From Crotophaga sulcirostris (taxonomy: Eukaryota > Chordata > Aves > Cuculiformes > Crotophagidae), in contig VYZB01000239.1 of the NCBI GenBank assembly GCA_013397455.1, positions 1,133,354 to 1,197,353 on the forward strand: a DNA stretch of 64,000 nt, given 5' to 3'. Positions 32,515 to 56,907 of the stretch are shown here, in pieces. Below the pieces are notes generated by a model. It saw nothing but the letters and a program-made list of their open reading frames with translations, was not told the origin of the DNA and searched no databases. The translations under genes and the position numbers were made by a program. The first letter of the stretch is position 1. Each line of letters starts with the position of its first letter.

Positions 32515-32520
32515 TTTATT
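32515..32520 (-). terminator. Possible CMTM4 polyadenylation signal
   Basis: TTTATT on the plus strand is AATAAA on the minus strand. It is followed on that strand by an AT stretch and then TTGTCTTCCTCTG, a plausible U/GU-rich downstream element. If used, the CMTM4 3' UTR would be about 8.6 kb. Other AATAAA hexamers lie nearer the stop. Confidence 0.25.
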
Positions 32521-35500
32521 AAACAGGAAGTCCTTCACAAATGATTCCATACTAGATTGATCAAGATAAGTGTTAGAAAACTACCATTTTCCCTACATAA
32601 AAAAATACAGACTTTTACCACTATGAAGACATGATCAGAAAAGTACCATGAAAATCCAGAGAGTTCAAACCTTCAAATATGAGGAAGAAAAAGACAGAAA
32701 GACAATGAAATTAAAAAAATTTACAAGAAGTAATGTGCCCATATACAAAAGATTGGAAAAGCAAAATGACATTTAAAACTGATAAATACACCATTTAAAT
32801 TATGCAATAACAGCACGATTTTAAAAACAAGACTGCTTTCTGTATTGCAAGACATTACAATTCTTCAGCTTGTATTTATGTCTAGCCTAGAAACCAACAG
32901 AAAAGAAGCAAACAACATACTGAAAAATCATTACTGGTGTAAAAAAACAAGCAGAGGTTATGTTTTCTTGTAGAGTGACGCTGCATTTGATACTGATCAA
33001 GCATTAAGGGCGTGACTCACACAGAGAGCTGGAAGATGCCACACTTAAACGTATTAAGTTACAGCTGCTGCTACTGAGGGGACAGTGATCGCAGCTGGTA
33101 AGTACCATGATGGAAAACATCTATGTTATCAGCTGGCCTCCTGTGCAGTGCAAGAACTTCAACAGCACTTCCCAAAATAATGTGAAATTGCTTCAAGGTT
33201 GTAAATTGTTTCTATATGAACATGTACTGATTGGTGATATTGTTCAATCCTTGATCAGGGTCTGGTGATGAATAGGTACCTGATCTGCAGTCTCCTAAGT
33301 CAATGGGGAACTTTGCCTGAGTAAGGACAACAGAGTCAGGATCAGCATTCACACACAAAGTTTGCTTGTAAGACTTTTCCTTGGCAAAATGTTACAGTTT
33401 TTCTTTCTTCAAAAGCAAAATACCACAAGTATTACACAAGAGACTTGTGCTCATATAATAAAAGGAAAATTGCATCCCTTTTGCTCAGCTCAAGATGGAA
33501 TTCTAACCCACCACATCAACTAATACTTCTGAGCTGTTCACAATTACAGATCTGTCAGTGTAGGACCTGTATCCCTGAGGGATGAAGTCTTTGGGTCAGG
33601 CCTGGACGCTCAGACACCATAAATTATGAGCTAGAATCAGAACGTTTAGATTACACTTGCTATGTTTTTCTAGAGGAGGCAGAATCAGCACCTAGGATAC
33701 AGATATCCCACACTGAGCAGCTCTATACAAGCCTCAAAGAAATAAATCCCGAGTACCTTCCAGCTCCCCTCAGTGATCTGCTTGGACTCCATCACTGGGT
33801 GGCAGCTGACGGCAGAGCAGAGCAAAAGTGATACAACTTTTGGATTCACGATGATATCAGATTTACTGATATCATTTAAACAAAGGGAAAGCAATGACTA
33901 CAAGAGCCATAAACCTGGTATTTGTGGAAACAAAGCACAATGCATTAGTGACGGACATTACAAAAATAGTGTTTCCTGGTTTAATATACATCTCTATTTT
34001 TGTGAATGACAAGTGTTTATACCACACATGGAAGGCACACTAGGTGAAGCAGTTTTCCGGTATTTGTTTACAATTCTGTGAAAAGACATACAAAGTGTCA
34101 ATTTTCAAATAAAAATTGAGCATTATAATGAGAAATAAATACATACTTTACTATTTTATTGTGGGTTCCTGAACCCTTACAAACTTCAACATATACAAAT
34201 AGGTTCAAAATGACACTAACACAGAAGAGAGTAAGTCTAGACAGATATAATGATTAGCTAAGTCATTTGTTATATTTTGTCATAAATGTTGTGTCTTAAG
34301 TATAGAAACGATTTAAAAATGGAATAAATTGGCCACAATATATAAATCAAAATATTTCCTTACTCCAGAACGGTGATGTATGAGTTAAAGCTGGATGAAC
34401 TGTAGTGCTAAGTTACACTCTCCCTCCACAAAATCCAACAAGTAGAAACCGGTAAACATTCAAGATTAAAGTATAAACAGTAGAAAAATGAAGGTAGCAA
34501 TTCTTGTAATAAAAGGGTGCTAGCCAGAACCACTTTAACCTGTAGACATCAGGACAACTGTAACATTACTAAAAATATTTAGACAATAATACTTTTGGGA
34601 TTAAAAGGTTACCAAAAGTGATAAATCAGCCTAGTTAAGAGGGTATTTTCTTTCACAAACATGAAGGTTTTCATTAAATGTCTACTGAGACATTTGTCCA
34701 AAGCAAAACAAATACAATACCCTGAAGTTTCCCATACTCTAGACAACAGTCTGTGACAGTCAGAAGAGGCAGATGGTCATATTTCATTTCGTTACTCACA
34801 TCCAGATGTTATTAACACAGCTGTAGGGACCAGCCCCAATCACAAAATAAGAAAAAAACCCAGATACTCCGTTAATACGATCTGGCTTTTGCTTTTTGAA
34901 ATGCTCCTACGTCCTCATTCTGAACTAATGAAGATCATTTCCGTACCCTTCCATATATGTCAACTGGCTTTTTAAAATTTTACCCATCTAGTCCACGGTA
35001 TACACATAAAACCTTCATAGTAAACACAAAGCTCTATGTTATAAATATGTCAATCAAGGTAACTATGTATACTGTATATAAAATTAAATATCTTCTGTTC
35101 CCCATGTATAATTTAAAAAGGAATATTTGTGGCTAGGTATAAAAAAATATTTATTAACCCATAGAGATTAAAAGGCAATTTCACTAACCCATCTGTCCAG
35201 CACATCTGAAAGAGTTGTGCTGGGATGCTGGATAGGTAACTTTATCTAATCACATTTTCATGATAAATAGACAACTTTCCTTTCTGGGCATATATAAGAA
35301 CACTTTTGAAAGCTGCATATCCCAAAAGAAAATCAGATTGTGTTGTACACTCTAAATTAAAGGCTATCATAAATCACAGTGTAAGCAGATTTTTTTCATG
35401 ATAATTTTTAGAATACAAATGGTTAAATAATAGACAGATTTTAAGAAGACAACACAAAAATAAGATCAAAATAACAAAGGAACCCTTTCAGGTTGGACAG

Positions 35501-38500
35501 CACTACTCTGACGCTGTCAAACAGATCTATCCAGGTGGCCAAAGGCTAACAGGGAAAACAAAACACCAGGAAAAACTCTAGCGTGGCACTCAGATTTCCT
35601 GAGTATTTGTATAAATTCATTTTTAACTAACTCCCTCTGCTAAAATAAAGAGAGGAAAATAGCATCATTTCAACAAAGTATTTAAAACATTCTGCTGGGT
35701 TTTGAACCTATTTTGGTTTCATTTTTAAATTCTTGCTTTCATTGCCATTAAAGCTCATACACACACCTCTACCTGCACAGCCTTTCCGAGCGTTGCTGGC
35801 CCTCCAAATAACCCATTATTTTATGCTATAAACAACAAGAACTAAGTACCCAGTTTTCAGAAATGCTACACGACTGCTTCACTCATTGCAGTGGGACTGA
35901 GCAGAGACTGGTCCCCACCCATCCTTTCTCCTAGGCACGTAAAGCTCTCCGATGCCAGCACCTACACTTTGTAGGTCTCTGTAACCAACCACTGCCCTCC
36001 AGCTGAGCAGAGTTATTTGATAATCACACCAAATCACCATCACACCCCATCTTTTGGGATGCACCATTAACAGTGTCTGTGTAGAAACACTGACACAGCC
36101 AGCACAGCCCTGGACTTGGGAACGGAGAAGCACCTCTATACCCAATATTATGACTGACCGAAGGCATCCCTCTCCCCTCCTCTATAAAGGGTAGAATCAA
36201 TCTTCCCTTCTGTGGCTGGGGATTATTAATGTTCACATTATCATTTTGAAAGCACTGGATTATTAAGTGTCAAGTTTAGGTTTCTGTCTCCCTCTTACCC
36301 TTTATCACACCTCAAATTCATTATCAGATTATCCCTACCTCTTTATTTCTCCTAAATATCTGATGAAGACTGTTTAGGTACAGAGCTTTCAGCATAAGAC
36401 CTGTTCTTTACGCTCAGATTTTCACATACAAAACTGTTCAGTGTCTCAGCTGAGTAGAAGAGGGGATAATATTTTTTACACTATTTAAATTGCTATTAAG
36501 TGTGGGGTTTTCTTTTTAAATTATACATTATTCTTACTTATTTGAGGGGTTGGAGTTTTTTCACAAAGAGAACAGGAAGGAATGTTTACAAAGTTGTCGT
36601 GAGACAAGATAAGAATAGAAATAGAATAAAGATTAAGGAAGGGGAAGAACAGTTGCATTAATAAAACCAGATATTTGATAAGCATTTGCTGTGCCTGCAC
36701 ATCTCCAAAACAGCACAAAGGTGACAAGTATCAGATTTGCTTAGGAACCTTAAAAGTTCATGGAAAACTAGTGGTTAATTCACTCCTAACAGTCCACGTG
36801 CAGCTCACAGCAGATCAAATCCCCTGCTGCCTTGCACAGTGTTTTAAGCACCAGTAAGTCTTGCCGGGTTAGGAACGTACGGTAGAAAACAATTCACAGG
36901 TGAAAAAAAGGAAAATAAGATTATCGTAGGGAAGATTGGAAACTTCCCCCAGTTTGCACCTCTTCGTGCTAGAATCAATGAAATATAGACAAGATAGAAC
37001 AATTATAGATCGTATCATGAGATGCACAGTGAAACACGTGGCAAAGCCTATGGAGAATCACCCCACATTACTGATTTTATTTAAATTCACATCTAAGAGA
37101 TATCTAATCAGCCAAAGATGAGAAGTTGCTTCCAAGGCGCAGCTCACTGCTGATGCCATGCTCTGAACACAAAGCCTGTGATGAATATCACAGACTGAAA
37201 TACAGGCACCAAATCACTACAATCAGTACCTCATCTCTCAAAGAAGGCAGAGGCAGGTTAACCTCTAATCTCTTCAATGCCTGAACACGTGGCTCCTGCC
37301 AGAAAGATGTGCAGGGTACCAGCTAGCGTCCAAAGTCCTAGGGGAAAGAAAATTCCTCCAGCACATCCAGCCCAAACATCGTAAGCTATCACAAAAGGGA
37401 CAAGTACCACATTTAAGCAAAGGATTCCGGACACAGTATTATTATCCTCCTTACATTGAAGCAGACCCCATACAGATCAATGGAGAAGGCTTAACAAAAG
37501 TTAAATGTTAAAACATAAGATAGATGAGACATGAATATATGAAATGAAAGGAAAGGAAGAAGTGGAGAGTAAGAAGGAATTAGCTTTACTAAGAAGCGAT
37601 TAAATTGTCAAATCAGTTCTTGATTATGGTTTGGAAACTCCTGTTGTAGGCAGTTTGTACATCATTATGGGAATGTATGATAAACTTGAACTAAGGATGA
37701 CAAAACAGCATACGCAGCAGTAAGAGGACAACAGATATTCTTACTATAACAATTATGCTGTTTAATCTTCTGATGTCTGTGCATAAGTTGCAAAATTTCT
37801 CATCACTTCTACATGCAGAAATAGATGGAGATTGCATATCCAAGGGTTTAGTTTGATGGGAGAGGACTAAACAGAACCATTACAGTTTTGAGCAACCCCC
37901 TCCCACAAGGTTCAGCTGGTTATCTTTAATTTACAATGGGTTTTGAGTCCCTTTATGGAGTCAAAGAGCACTCTTCAGAACTGAAAGAAGTTATCCCTAT
38001 ACACTCAGCAACTACAAGTAAAACTGGTTAGGAAGAGCAACTTAATGTCACTTTTCTAAGCAAGTTTCCTAAAAAAATTGAACTTTCTACCCTATTTTCT
38101 TCCTTCCTTTTTTTTTTATTGTTATTACTTCCGTTTGGATAACAGTCTTAAAATACTACCACCTCCTCAATACACTGTGTAAAATTAAGGGGGGAATCAA
38201 CCATGTACATCTGATGTGATCTCTATGCTTCAAATTTAGTTGTCTCTCACAGCTACCTCATTTCCCTTCTGTATAATCCAAACAGTAAATAATGTCTCTC
38301 TAGGCTAATAAATGCTTAACTTAGATTTTTAAAAAGTATATACCGTACAATCCTAAAATCAATTAAAATTTACATTTGTTTTTGTTTTACAAAGTGTATC
38401 AGAGTATATTTTAAATTAATATTCTCTTTGAATTCTACCCTGTAAGCTGTGTTAAGCTCAAGTCATGATGTAAATAATAAATAATGGCACACTGTTCTGA

Positions 38501-40190
38501 GCTCAAGAAAACTCATTTTGCATGTAAAAGCACTCAAGATCATTCAGGTAAGCTATACTACACAAAGAAGTATGACATTGTATTACAAGTGTCACCGTAT
38601 CGCTCTGCATTTGTCATTCCAGCTAAAATGTAACAAAAGCTTTTCATGACCTCCCCTCAGAAAAAGCTTGGTGAAGTTATCCTTTTTCTAGGTGTAAGGA
38701 TTTGAAAGACACCACATTCATCAACTTACAGATGCACGAGTTCTCCCACACCTCTGAAAAACACAGATCCAGCACAAGGAGCAGAGGAGGGGAACTAGGT
38801 GTTCTCTTATACACCATTCCAGTTCTTGTCATGAACAAGGACGCGCTCCTCATAAAAAACCTTTGCTATGCATCACCTAACTTCTGTTTCTTGATTTCAT
38901 GTGAGGGATCCACTCTACGAGCATGGCCCTTCTGGAAGACAATATTCTGTACTTGAGCCGTGGGATGGGTTTGTGGTGTGGGGTCTTTCAGGGGGGTTGT
39001 TGGTTGGTTTGTAGAGTATTCCAATCTTTATACAAAATGCTTTAATGCCCATTTACAACTCCAGTATAAGAATGATTGTGCTACTTTAAAAAAGGTTGGT
39101 TTAATAACTGACAATATCTACAAACTCTCCTCGCAAACTTGTCAGAGTGCTGAACAACAGCTCAGTGGTAACAACTGGCCTGGCAGCAATAAACTCCATT
39201 ATTCCATACCACACTGAACATGGAACTGTGATTTACCTGTCACAAAATGCACAGTAACCCTGGTGAGACACCACCTCAGTAACTTGTCTATGTTTTAAAC
39301 CCAGATCCAGAGGCTGGCTCATGCAGTTCAGTTTTTAAACCAGTGTTCCCTTTGGCATTACCTTTCAATGAAGCACAATAAAACATGACTTCACTAATGG
39401 CAAACCATTAGTTATTAAGAAAATGTAAGTTTTCTTTATCCTCATTAGAACCTTTTTCTGAGTTTTAATCCCCCTCTCAGCCACTAAGGTGAAACGCACT
39501 GTAGACACCACTAAACTGAAAGTGAGAAGACAGAAGCTTTGTCACTGTTTTTTCACACGTGGAAATAATTCCCTGTTGCTTGATTCAAACTTTGCAGCAC
39601 CATGGTCCCACCTGTCACTGTCCCAGTTCCCTCTGGTACTGAGAAAGCCCAGGCACTTCTCTTGATCTTTTGTTTGGTATAACCCATGGTTCATATTTAA
39701 AAGCAGCCTATCTGCAACGTGTTGCCCTTGTTCTTAAGATTCCAGGTAATCACACACTTAAGAATACAGTTACAGCGGAACACAATGCAGAATGTTCAAG
39801 CCAAATGTGAGATAAAATCAGGTGTACGTGGCATACTGTTCTGCCCATTTCAGAGATTTCATCAGAATTTGAGTTTTGACTAGAGAAAATATCATTTTCT
39901 TCACTGGAAGCAAAATTTAAACAAGAAAAACTCAGTTAAGTAAAACTATTTCCAAATAAACCAGTACAATTATCCTCCAATTATCTGAACTGATTTTCCA
40001 AAGAAATATCAAGACAAAAATTTGCATAAACACCCCATTAAATTTTTTTTTTAATCAGTTTGGCCTTCCAAAAAGGAAAACATTTGTCCTACATGAATCA
40101 CAATACCGCAACCTTAAAAACACTTTATAAGCACATGATAATTTTCTTCTAGTTTTTGCTTACCCTGGCTTCTCGTAAAGGGTGAACCTT

Positions 40191-40232
40191 TAAAAAAAAT
40201 TAAAAAAAAAAAAAAAAGAAAAGAAAAAGAAA
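40191..40232. repeat. A-rich low-complexity tract
   Basis: Runs of A interrupted by TT and single G residues, ending AAGAAAAGAAAAAGAAAG. Probably a degraded poly(A) or AAAAG microsatellite. Confidence 0.85.
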
Positions 40233-40888
40233 GCCATGACCAGAATGCAAGTCTATTGATGACAACCCCTTCTTTCCCTGCTGTGCCTTCCAGCCCCCTT
40301 TTCTCCACCCTGCCTCCCAAGCACATTTATTTTCCTATTTTGGAATGAAAACCAGAAAGTATCCCAACGTTAGGAGAAAACCACACACTTGCACTTGATG
40401 CGTTATAGTGACCATTCAAGCAAACAAGCTAACTTTGCGCGAGTTTAGATATGGCCAGGGCTATGCATGAACTGAATACGGTAATTTCAGAGCCACCCCC
40501 AAGGAACTACCTCAACACTACACCCATCGAACAGAAGACGTGAAACGGTTGTCCATGTCAGCTCTGTAAGTGCACCAACAGTGAAACTGCAGGAGATCTT
40601 GCAGATGAGAATTGAGCTGTGCCACTGAGGCTCTGTGAGGATGGATACAGTTTGTTGGACATGACACACGGCTAAAGTTATTGCTATTTGCCCCGCACTT
40701 CCTTTTCGCCTGTATTAAATTTACTTTTGGTGGATTTGTCTCCTATATTAACAGAGCAGTGTAGTGCTGGTCTTAGTGTTTCCAATGGATGAAAAAACAG
40801 CGGCATAAAATATATATGTTCAGAGCTTGCACTTGAGAGAGGGAAGGAAAGTACTGTGCAGTTAATCCAAAACAACAACATACTTCAA

Positions 40889-40941
40889 AACATATATACA
40901 TTATATATTATATAAGCTATATAATATATCTGTATATATAC
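40889..40941. repeat. AT-rich tract with perfect hairpin
   Basis: ATATATTATATA (40903-40914) and its exact reverse complement (40918-40929) are separated by AGC. It lies 230 bp past the CMTM4 stop codon, inside the likely 3' UTR. Confidence 0.8.
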
Positions 40942-41161
40942 GCGAGCATCTTAAACGAATCTTGCTTTTAAATGACCAGTATTTACTGCCTTCATGACAA
41001 CAGCTTCTGATTCAACGCATTGCTGCACAGATGCAGGGCTGGGCACTCTTTGCCACCATCCGATCTTTCTTTTCTTCCTTAAACAAAGAAAAAAACCTTT
41101 ATTCCATGAGGGAGTTAAGCACTACTTCTTTTCCCTTTGCAGTCCCATTTGAACGTTGCTT

Positions 41162-51961
<10,800 letters not shown>

Positions 51962-52540
51962 CTAGGAAGAAAAACAAGTGGAAAAAATATAAATAGATTT
52001 CCACATTTTGAAAGTAGCCACAAGTATTCCTGAAATTTCCATTGGGAACATGATCAGTTTACACTCAGGAATGTGTGATTTTAGTGTATAACAGGACACC
52101 GTCGAAAGAGCAAAAACAAAAGCAAATTAATGCAAGGCTTTCTGGATATCTTCTGTTGAACAAAGCGTGCTTTAGCAAAAGTACAAGAAGTCCAACATGA
52201 AATAACTGAGACCCTCACAAAGGCAGGAAACCCCTTCACGCCAATGCTTTAATATGCACCTCAAGCATTTTATTTAATTTTTCACTTGTGATATGCTATT
52301 CCAAAACTTGAAGAAGGAATTCATTTGTCTGTTGGGCCAACCTCAAGCTCAATTACACAGTGTTAATACAGTGTGATTTGAAAGACATTTCAATAAAGCT
52401 GTTATTTAAAATTCACTATCAACTTCGAGATCTACATCAATTCAAAATAGAATAGACTCAGGATCTCCCCCAGCCTTCAAAATGCCTGCCTCATTCATGT
52501 TTTTTATCCTCAATACACTATATTTCACATAGTCCTTTAT

Positions 52541-52822
52541 CAGGGAACGCAGAAATAAGATGAGAGGGAACAGTTTTAAGCTGAAAGAGGGGAGATTGAA
52601 ATGAGATCTTAGGAAAACATGTTTTCCTGTGAGGGTGATAAGACATTGGCACAGGTTGCCCAGAGGAGTGGTGGCTGCTTCATCCCTGGAGGTGTTCAAG
52701 GCCAAGCTGGATGGGGCTTTGAGCACCCTGATCCAGTGGGAGGTGTTTCTGTCCATGGCAGAGGAGGGGAAAATTTTAAATCCCTTTCCACCCAAACCAT
52801 TCTATAATTCTATAATTCTATG
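52541..52822 (+). mobile_element. CR1 LINE 3' fragment with octamer tail
   Basis: AGATGAGAGGGAACAGTTTT, AAGCTGAAAGAGGGGAGATT and CATCCCTGGAGGTGTTCAAG, ending in ATTCTATA, ATTCTATA, ATTCTATG, the octamer repeats found at CR1 3' ends. Confidence 0.94.
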
Positions 52823-53239
52823 ACATAAAACCATATTTTATTTCCCTTACAAAACAATAAAATGCGAAGCTAATAGATGAAGGAAAAACTCCAGCTGCTG
52901 CAAACATGTGCAAGTGGGATAATGGTTAGCTGCACTAAATTCAGGAAATATCTTGGTAGAGCTAACACAAATGCAGACTTCTGGAAGACAGGAGTTTCAT
53001 TTACTATTTAGGATAAAACAGTAAAAATCACTGTGCTTTAAAACCTGCCCAATGGACAAAACTAAAACATGGAAAACCCATCCACCAGTAGTAGTTCCCC
53101 CTTGAGACACCATCAGACATCACTGATGAGTTACCATTGAGTATGCAACTCACAGACGTGCGCTGATGTTTCAAACTGATTCCTCTTTAAATATAACTGG
53201 GAAAAGAAAAAGTTGCATGGACGGTTTTGTTGTTTGGGT

Positions 53240-53294
53240 NNNNNNNNNNNNNNNNNNNNNNNNNNNNNNNNNNNNNNNNNNNNNNNNNNNNNNN
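53240..53294. other. Assembly gap (55 N)
   Basis: Run of N inside the CMTM4 intron; flanks are ordinary AT-rich sequence. Confidence 0.99.
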
Positions 53295-55531
53295 CCACCC
53301 ACTTACATTTTTCAGAAGGAATTCACTTTTTCGTTCTGTTGCAAAATTCTAATGAGAGCACAGTAAGTCATTCCAATTTGAGGATGAAAAACTCTAGGAG
53401 ATAGCTAAATATCCCATAGTTTGAAGGTTTTGCACAAACAAAACACAAGTTTAAAAGATTAACAGAAGCCTCAATACAAATCCATCTCCTCCCTTGCCAA
53501 TCTCAATAATGGTTTGCAGTCATACTTTCTTCCAGCACTTTTTATGCTTCACCCATTAATTTTTCTCTGCCTCCTACAACAAAACTAGCAAAAGGAGAAA
53601 GGATTTTGAAAGAAGTTACCATTTCTTTCTCAAAGTAAAAAGGACAATACCCCACATGCATCATTTGACTTGTACTTCAGAATACAGGTGCTAATTTACA
53701 TTTAAAAATGGATTAAAACAAAGCAAAAAAAAAATCAAATAACTCCCACTTGGGCAGGTCTCTCACAGTTCACTTAGCTCTCTTTAAGAGAGCACATGCC
53801 ATACCGATTTTTGCCAGCTAATTCACATCAAACAAAGTCTGAATGGATACCCAGTGACTCAAAACTTCAGATTCTATCTTTGACACTGAAAAGCTTTGGA
53901 AAAAAAGAAAGAAAGAATTTGCAGTGAAATGGAACATTCAGAAAACCAGAATCAGAATCAAACTATGATTTCAGCAATCATACACACAAAACCACTGTAT
54001 AGAACACAGCTTCACTATACAGCAGCAGCACGTATTGAAGTCCCCCTTTTCTGTGAACACAAGCCTCACAGCTGAAGACGACATTGAATATCATTTAGGA
54101 AAAAAAAAAAGTAAAACTCAAAAAATAATCTTAGCTCAAACAATATTAGGCTTATTTTCTAAAAATAAGAACAGCTCTGAATTGTGCCACCAACATTAAT
54201 TAGTCTGAAGGAGCGAAAAGCTCTGGTACTCGAATCGCTACGCTGCGCAATTGTTGCTTGGCATATGAAGTCTCTGCTGTTTTCCTGATTAAAAAAAAAT
54301 TCTACACTGACTCTTTCCCATGCCAGACAGCATTGCTTCTTCAAGGCCAATGTACACATCTCAGCAGTCAAAGTTCATAAACGATGAAAGAGATCCCTGC
54401 ATACAGAATTAGAAATCAATTATGTACCGAAGAGGTACTGGGAACAATGAACTCCAATGAGAATGTTACTTATCTACTCCCAAGTTCAGAATTAATAATT
54501 AATACACTTCAAAGTCACTCTACCTGAAGATTTCATTTTATCCCTTAAGAAATTATAAAACATATTTATCTGTGAGACACCCTTATAACACAAAAATGTC
54601 AGTTGTGTACACTTAGGTTTGGTGTAACCCAAAGTGTTTCAAATGCAGGTAAAGATGTGCCACCAGCTTTAGCGAGGCGCAGCGGCATCATTGCACACTG
54701 TGTCTGGGCTGTGGCAGCCCATGGCAATCAACACGTCCAGCAGAAAGGTTGGGAGAAAACCTGAAGAACTTTCATTTATGATGGAGATTCTGGCCACAAA
54801 GCAGAGGCAACATTTTAGAAAAACACAGGATGATTGGCTATTAAGAGGAGTATTATCATCACAGAAAGGATCAGGACACCTGAACATTTGTTGGTTGAGA
54901 GGACAGGAAAGAACATTCCCATTCATACAATTTATTTGTAACACTTTTGTACTTCAAGTAAGATCCCAACTAAATCTGTGACTGGTCTTCTTGCTATAAA
55001 ATATACTTCCCTCTTCTCAAAGATTATCCACCTTGCCACTGCTACTGATGACACCCTCCTGTTAACCATCGTCTTGCAATGACTGCTATGACAAACAATA
55101 AAATCTGAACTAATCACATCAGAAAAAGCCATCCTCCCACAGAAACTTCCCTTTGCATAAACATAATAAAAATCTCAGTCTTGAATGAGAAGTATTTTCT
55201 ATTTGAAACATCAGGGTAATCCCTCCCTCCTACACATTTATAAACTCACCAGCAGTATCCTTCCAATTAACTACAAGTAACAGGAATCATCTACAAAAAC
55301 ACACAGTGCTGCTTTCACTGGCCATGCCACTCAAGAGATGAATCTAATTTTGTTTCTAATAAGAAAAGCTAACTACTTCCAACGCATTAAATGAAAGTGA
55401 AATACATTAGAGAATCAAACCTGTGACTTACTCAGACAGCTACATTACTTAAGTGTTGTGTAAATGCTGCCACCTGAGACAAGACAACCTGCCAAAGGCC
55501 ACAGGGCATCCAGTGAGCAAGTTCATTTGGG

Positions 55532-55544
55532 AAAAAAAAAAAAA
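55532..55544. repeat. Poly(A) run
   Basis: A13 in the CMTM4 intron. Confidence 0.9.
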
Positions 55545-56813
55545 GCATTAACATTGTAAGAAAAATGCTTCATTTTCTATGTATTTTATATTTGTAAAAT
55601 AAATACTTTATGAGACAGGCTATATAAATTAGATGGTGAATTAATATGATTTTGCCACCCAGAACAGCACTCAAATGAGGATGTGGACGTAACATAGACT
55701 GATGTGATCTCACACATGGCCCCAGAGCATCCCACTGCAGACAGACCTCAAGTCAGCTGTCATCTCAGCTCCTCCAGCCTGCTTTCCGAGGGACTTCAGT
55801 GCAGGTTTAGCACTAACCATTTTCTTCAGTTCTCTTGCTGTAATGAAAACATCGCCACTGCCTGTCTACCACCCATCACTGCCTACCGAATCAGCTCATC
55901 TGAAGGCAGCTTGCAGCTCACAGACCCAAAAAGTCACTTTTCCAGAGCCTCCTACACACTTCCCTCTGTCACATCACATCCAAGACAAAAATCAGTGCCT
56001 TCCCTTGCCGCACTGGCTACATACAATCTCTTGGGAAGAGGAAGGAAGGACAAAGCCCCTCCAGTCCTGTCGGGAAGCCTCTGAGCTCCATCCAGACACC
56101 ATTTGAGGGTGCAGAGACTTGCACTGTCCAGCTGGCTGAGTAACAAAGCTGCAGCAGAGAAAACCCTCACTGCCCAGCTCTAAAGCTCTGCTCTTGCTTT
56201 GCCACACAAGTCACCAGCACTATCTCGGAAAACCAGGAGACATTCTATCCAGGCCACTGTCTGCTTCCCATGACTGCAGTTACAGGTCCTGCTATCAGAA
56301 ACCCAAAACCCAGCATCGACTGGAGCACAGGTCTCAGCCAGCAAAGTGCACGCTGCCACTTGTCCCACGCAGGAGGTGACCCTCTCTCTCGCATGACAGC
56401 TCTTCTCAGTTTAGGGTGATGAGTTTCATCACGTTTTTCCACAAGCAGAAGTTTCAAGGTTGGTTTACTGAGGGAAAAAGAGAAGCTCAATACAGTGGAG
56501 ATCTCCCCTTACATGAATTACTGCCATCTCTCGCAAACGACACGGCTACAGCTTTCTCGGGCAGGGTAAGTACAGAAAGAATGGATGAAACAAACCTTTT
56601 CATCTGTTTTTCTCTGCACCAAGTACTTTGGGGAGTTTTCTGTTCCACCCCAGTTCCTCCAATGCCCTAAGATTTAACTCCTTTACAACTACCTTTCTCT
56701 TTTTTAACAGTTGCTTTTGGTTTCCCTTTGACTTCCACTCTTCCTGAAGTAAGTACAGTAGATACAGTGTTGATATCCTACTTTGTCATGATGGAAACAT
56801 CTGCTTATTCACT

Positions 56814-56907
56814 TTGGGACACGGTTCAGTGGGCACAGTGGTGTTGGGCTGACAGTTGGACTCAATGATCTTAGAGGTCTTCTCCAACTTTAATGATTCT
56901 ATGATTA
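56814..56907 (+). mobile_element. CR1 3' terminal fragment
   Basis: GGGACACGGTTCAGTGGGCA, CTCAATGATCTTAGAGGTCT and TAATGATTCTATGATT. Same subtype as the copies at 1390 and 16229. Confidence 0.88.

Larger units (their letters stand above)
27314..41161. other. Convergent CMTM3/CMTM4 non-coding interval
   Basis: Between the CMTM3 stop (plus) and the CMTM4 stop (minus) no coding exon, RNA gene or CR1 copy was recognised. The sequence is AT-rich with A-runs and an AT hairpin near 40903. It should contain the two 3' UTRs meeting tail to tail. Possible hexamers are ATTAAA at 29163 for CMTM3 and AATAAA (minus strand) at 32515-32520 for CMTM4, but neither end can be fixed from sequence alone. Confidence 0.6.

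Noticed and set aside
54691..54981. Overlapping open frames on both strands near 54.7-55.0 kb
   Set aside because: No recognisable domain, no splice partners, and composition like the surrounding intron.
55704..56490. Cluster of open frames, slightly GC-richer, considered as CMTM4 exon 1 or a separate gene
   Set aside because: None encodes the CMTM4 N-terminus and there is no CpG island or matching splice donor.
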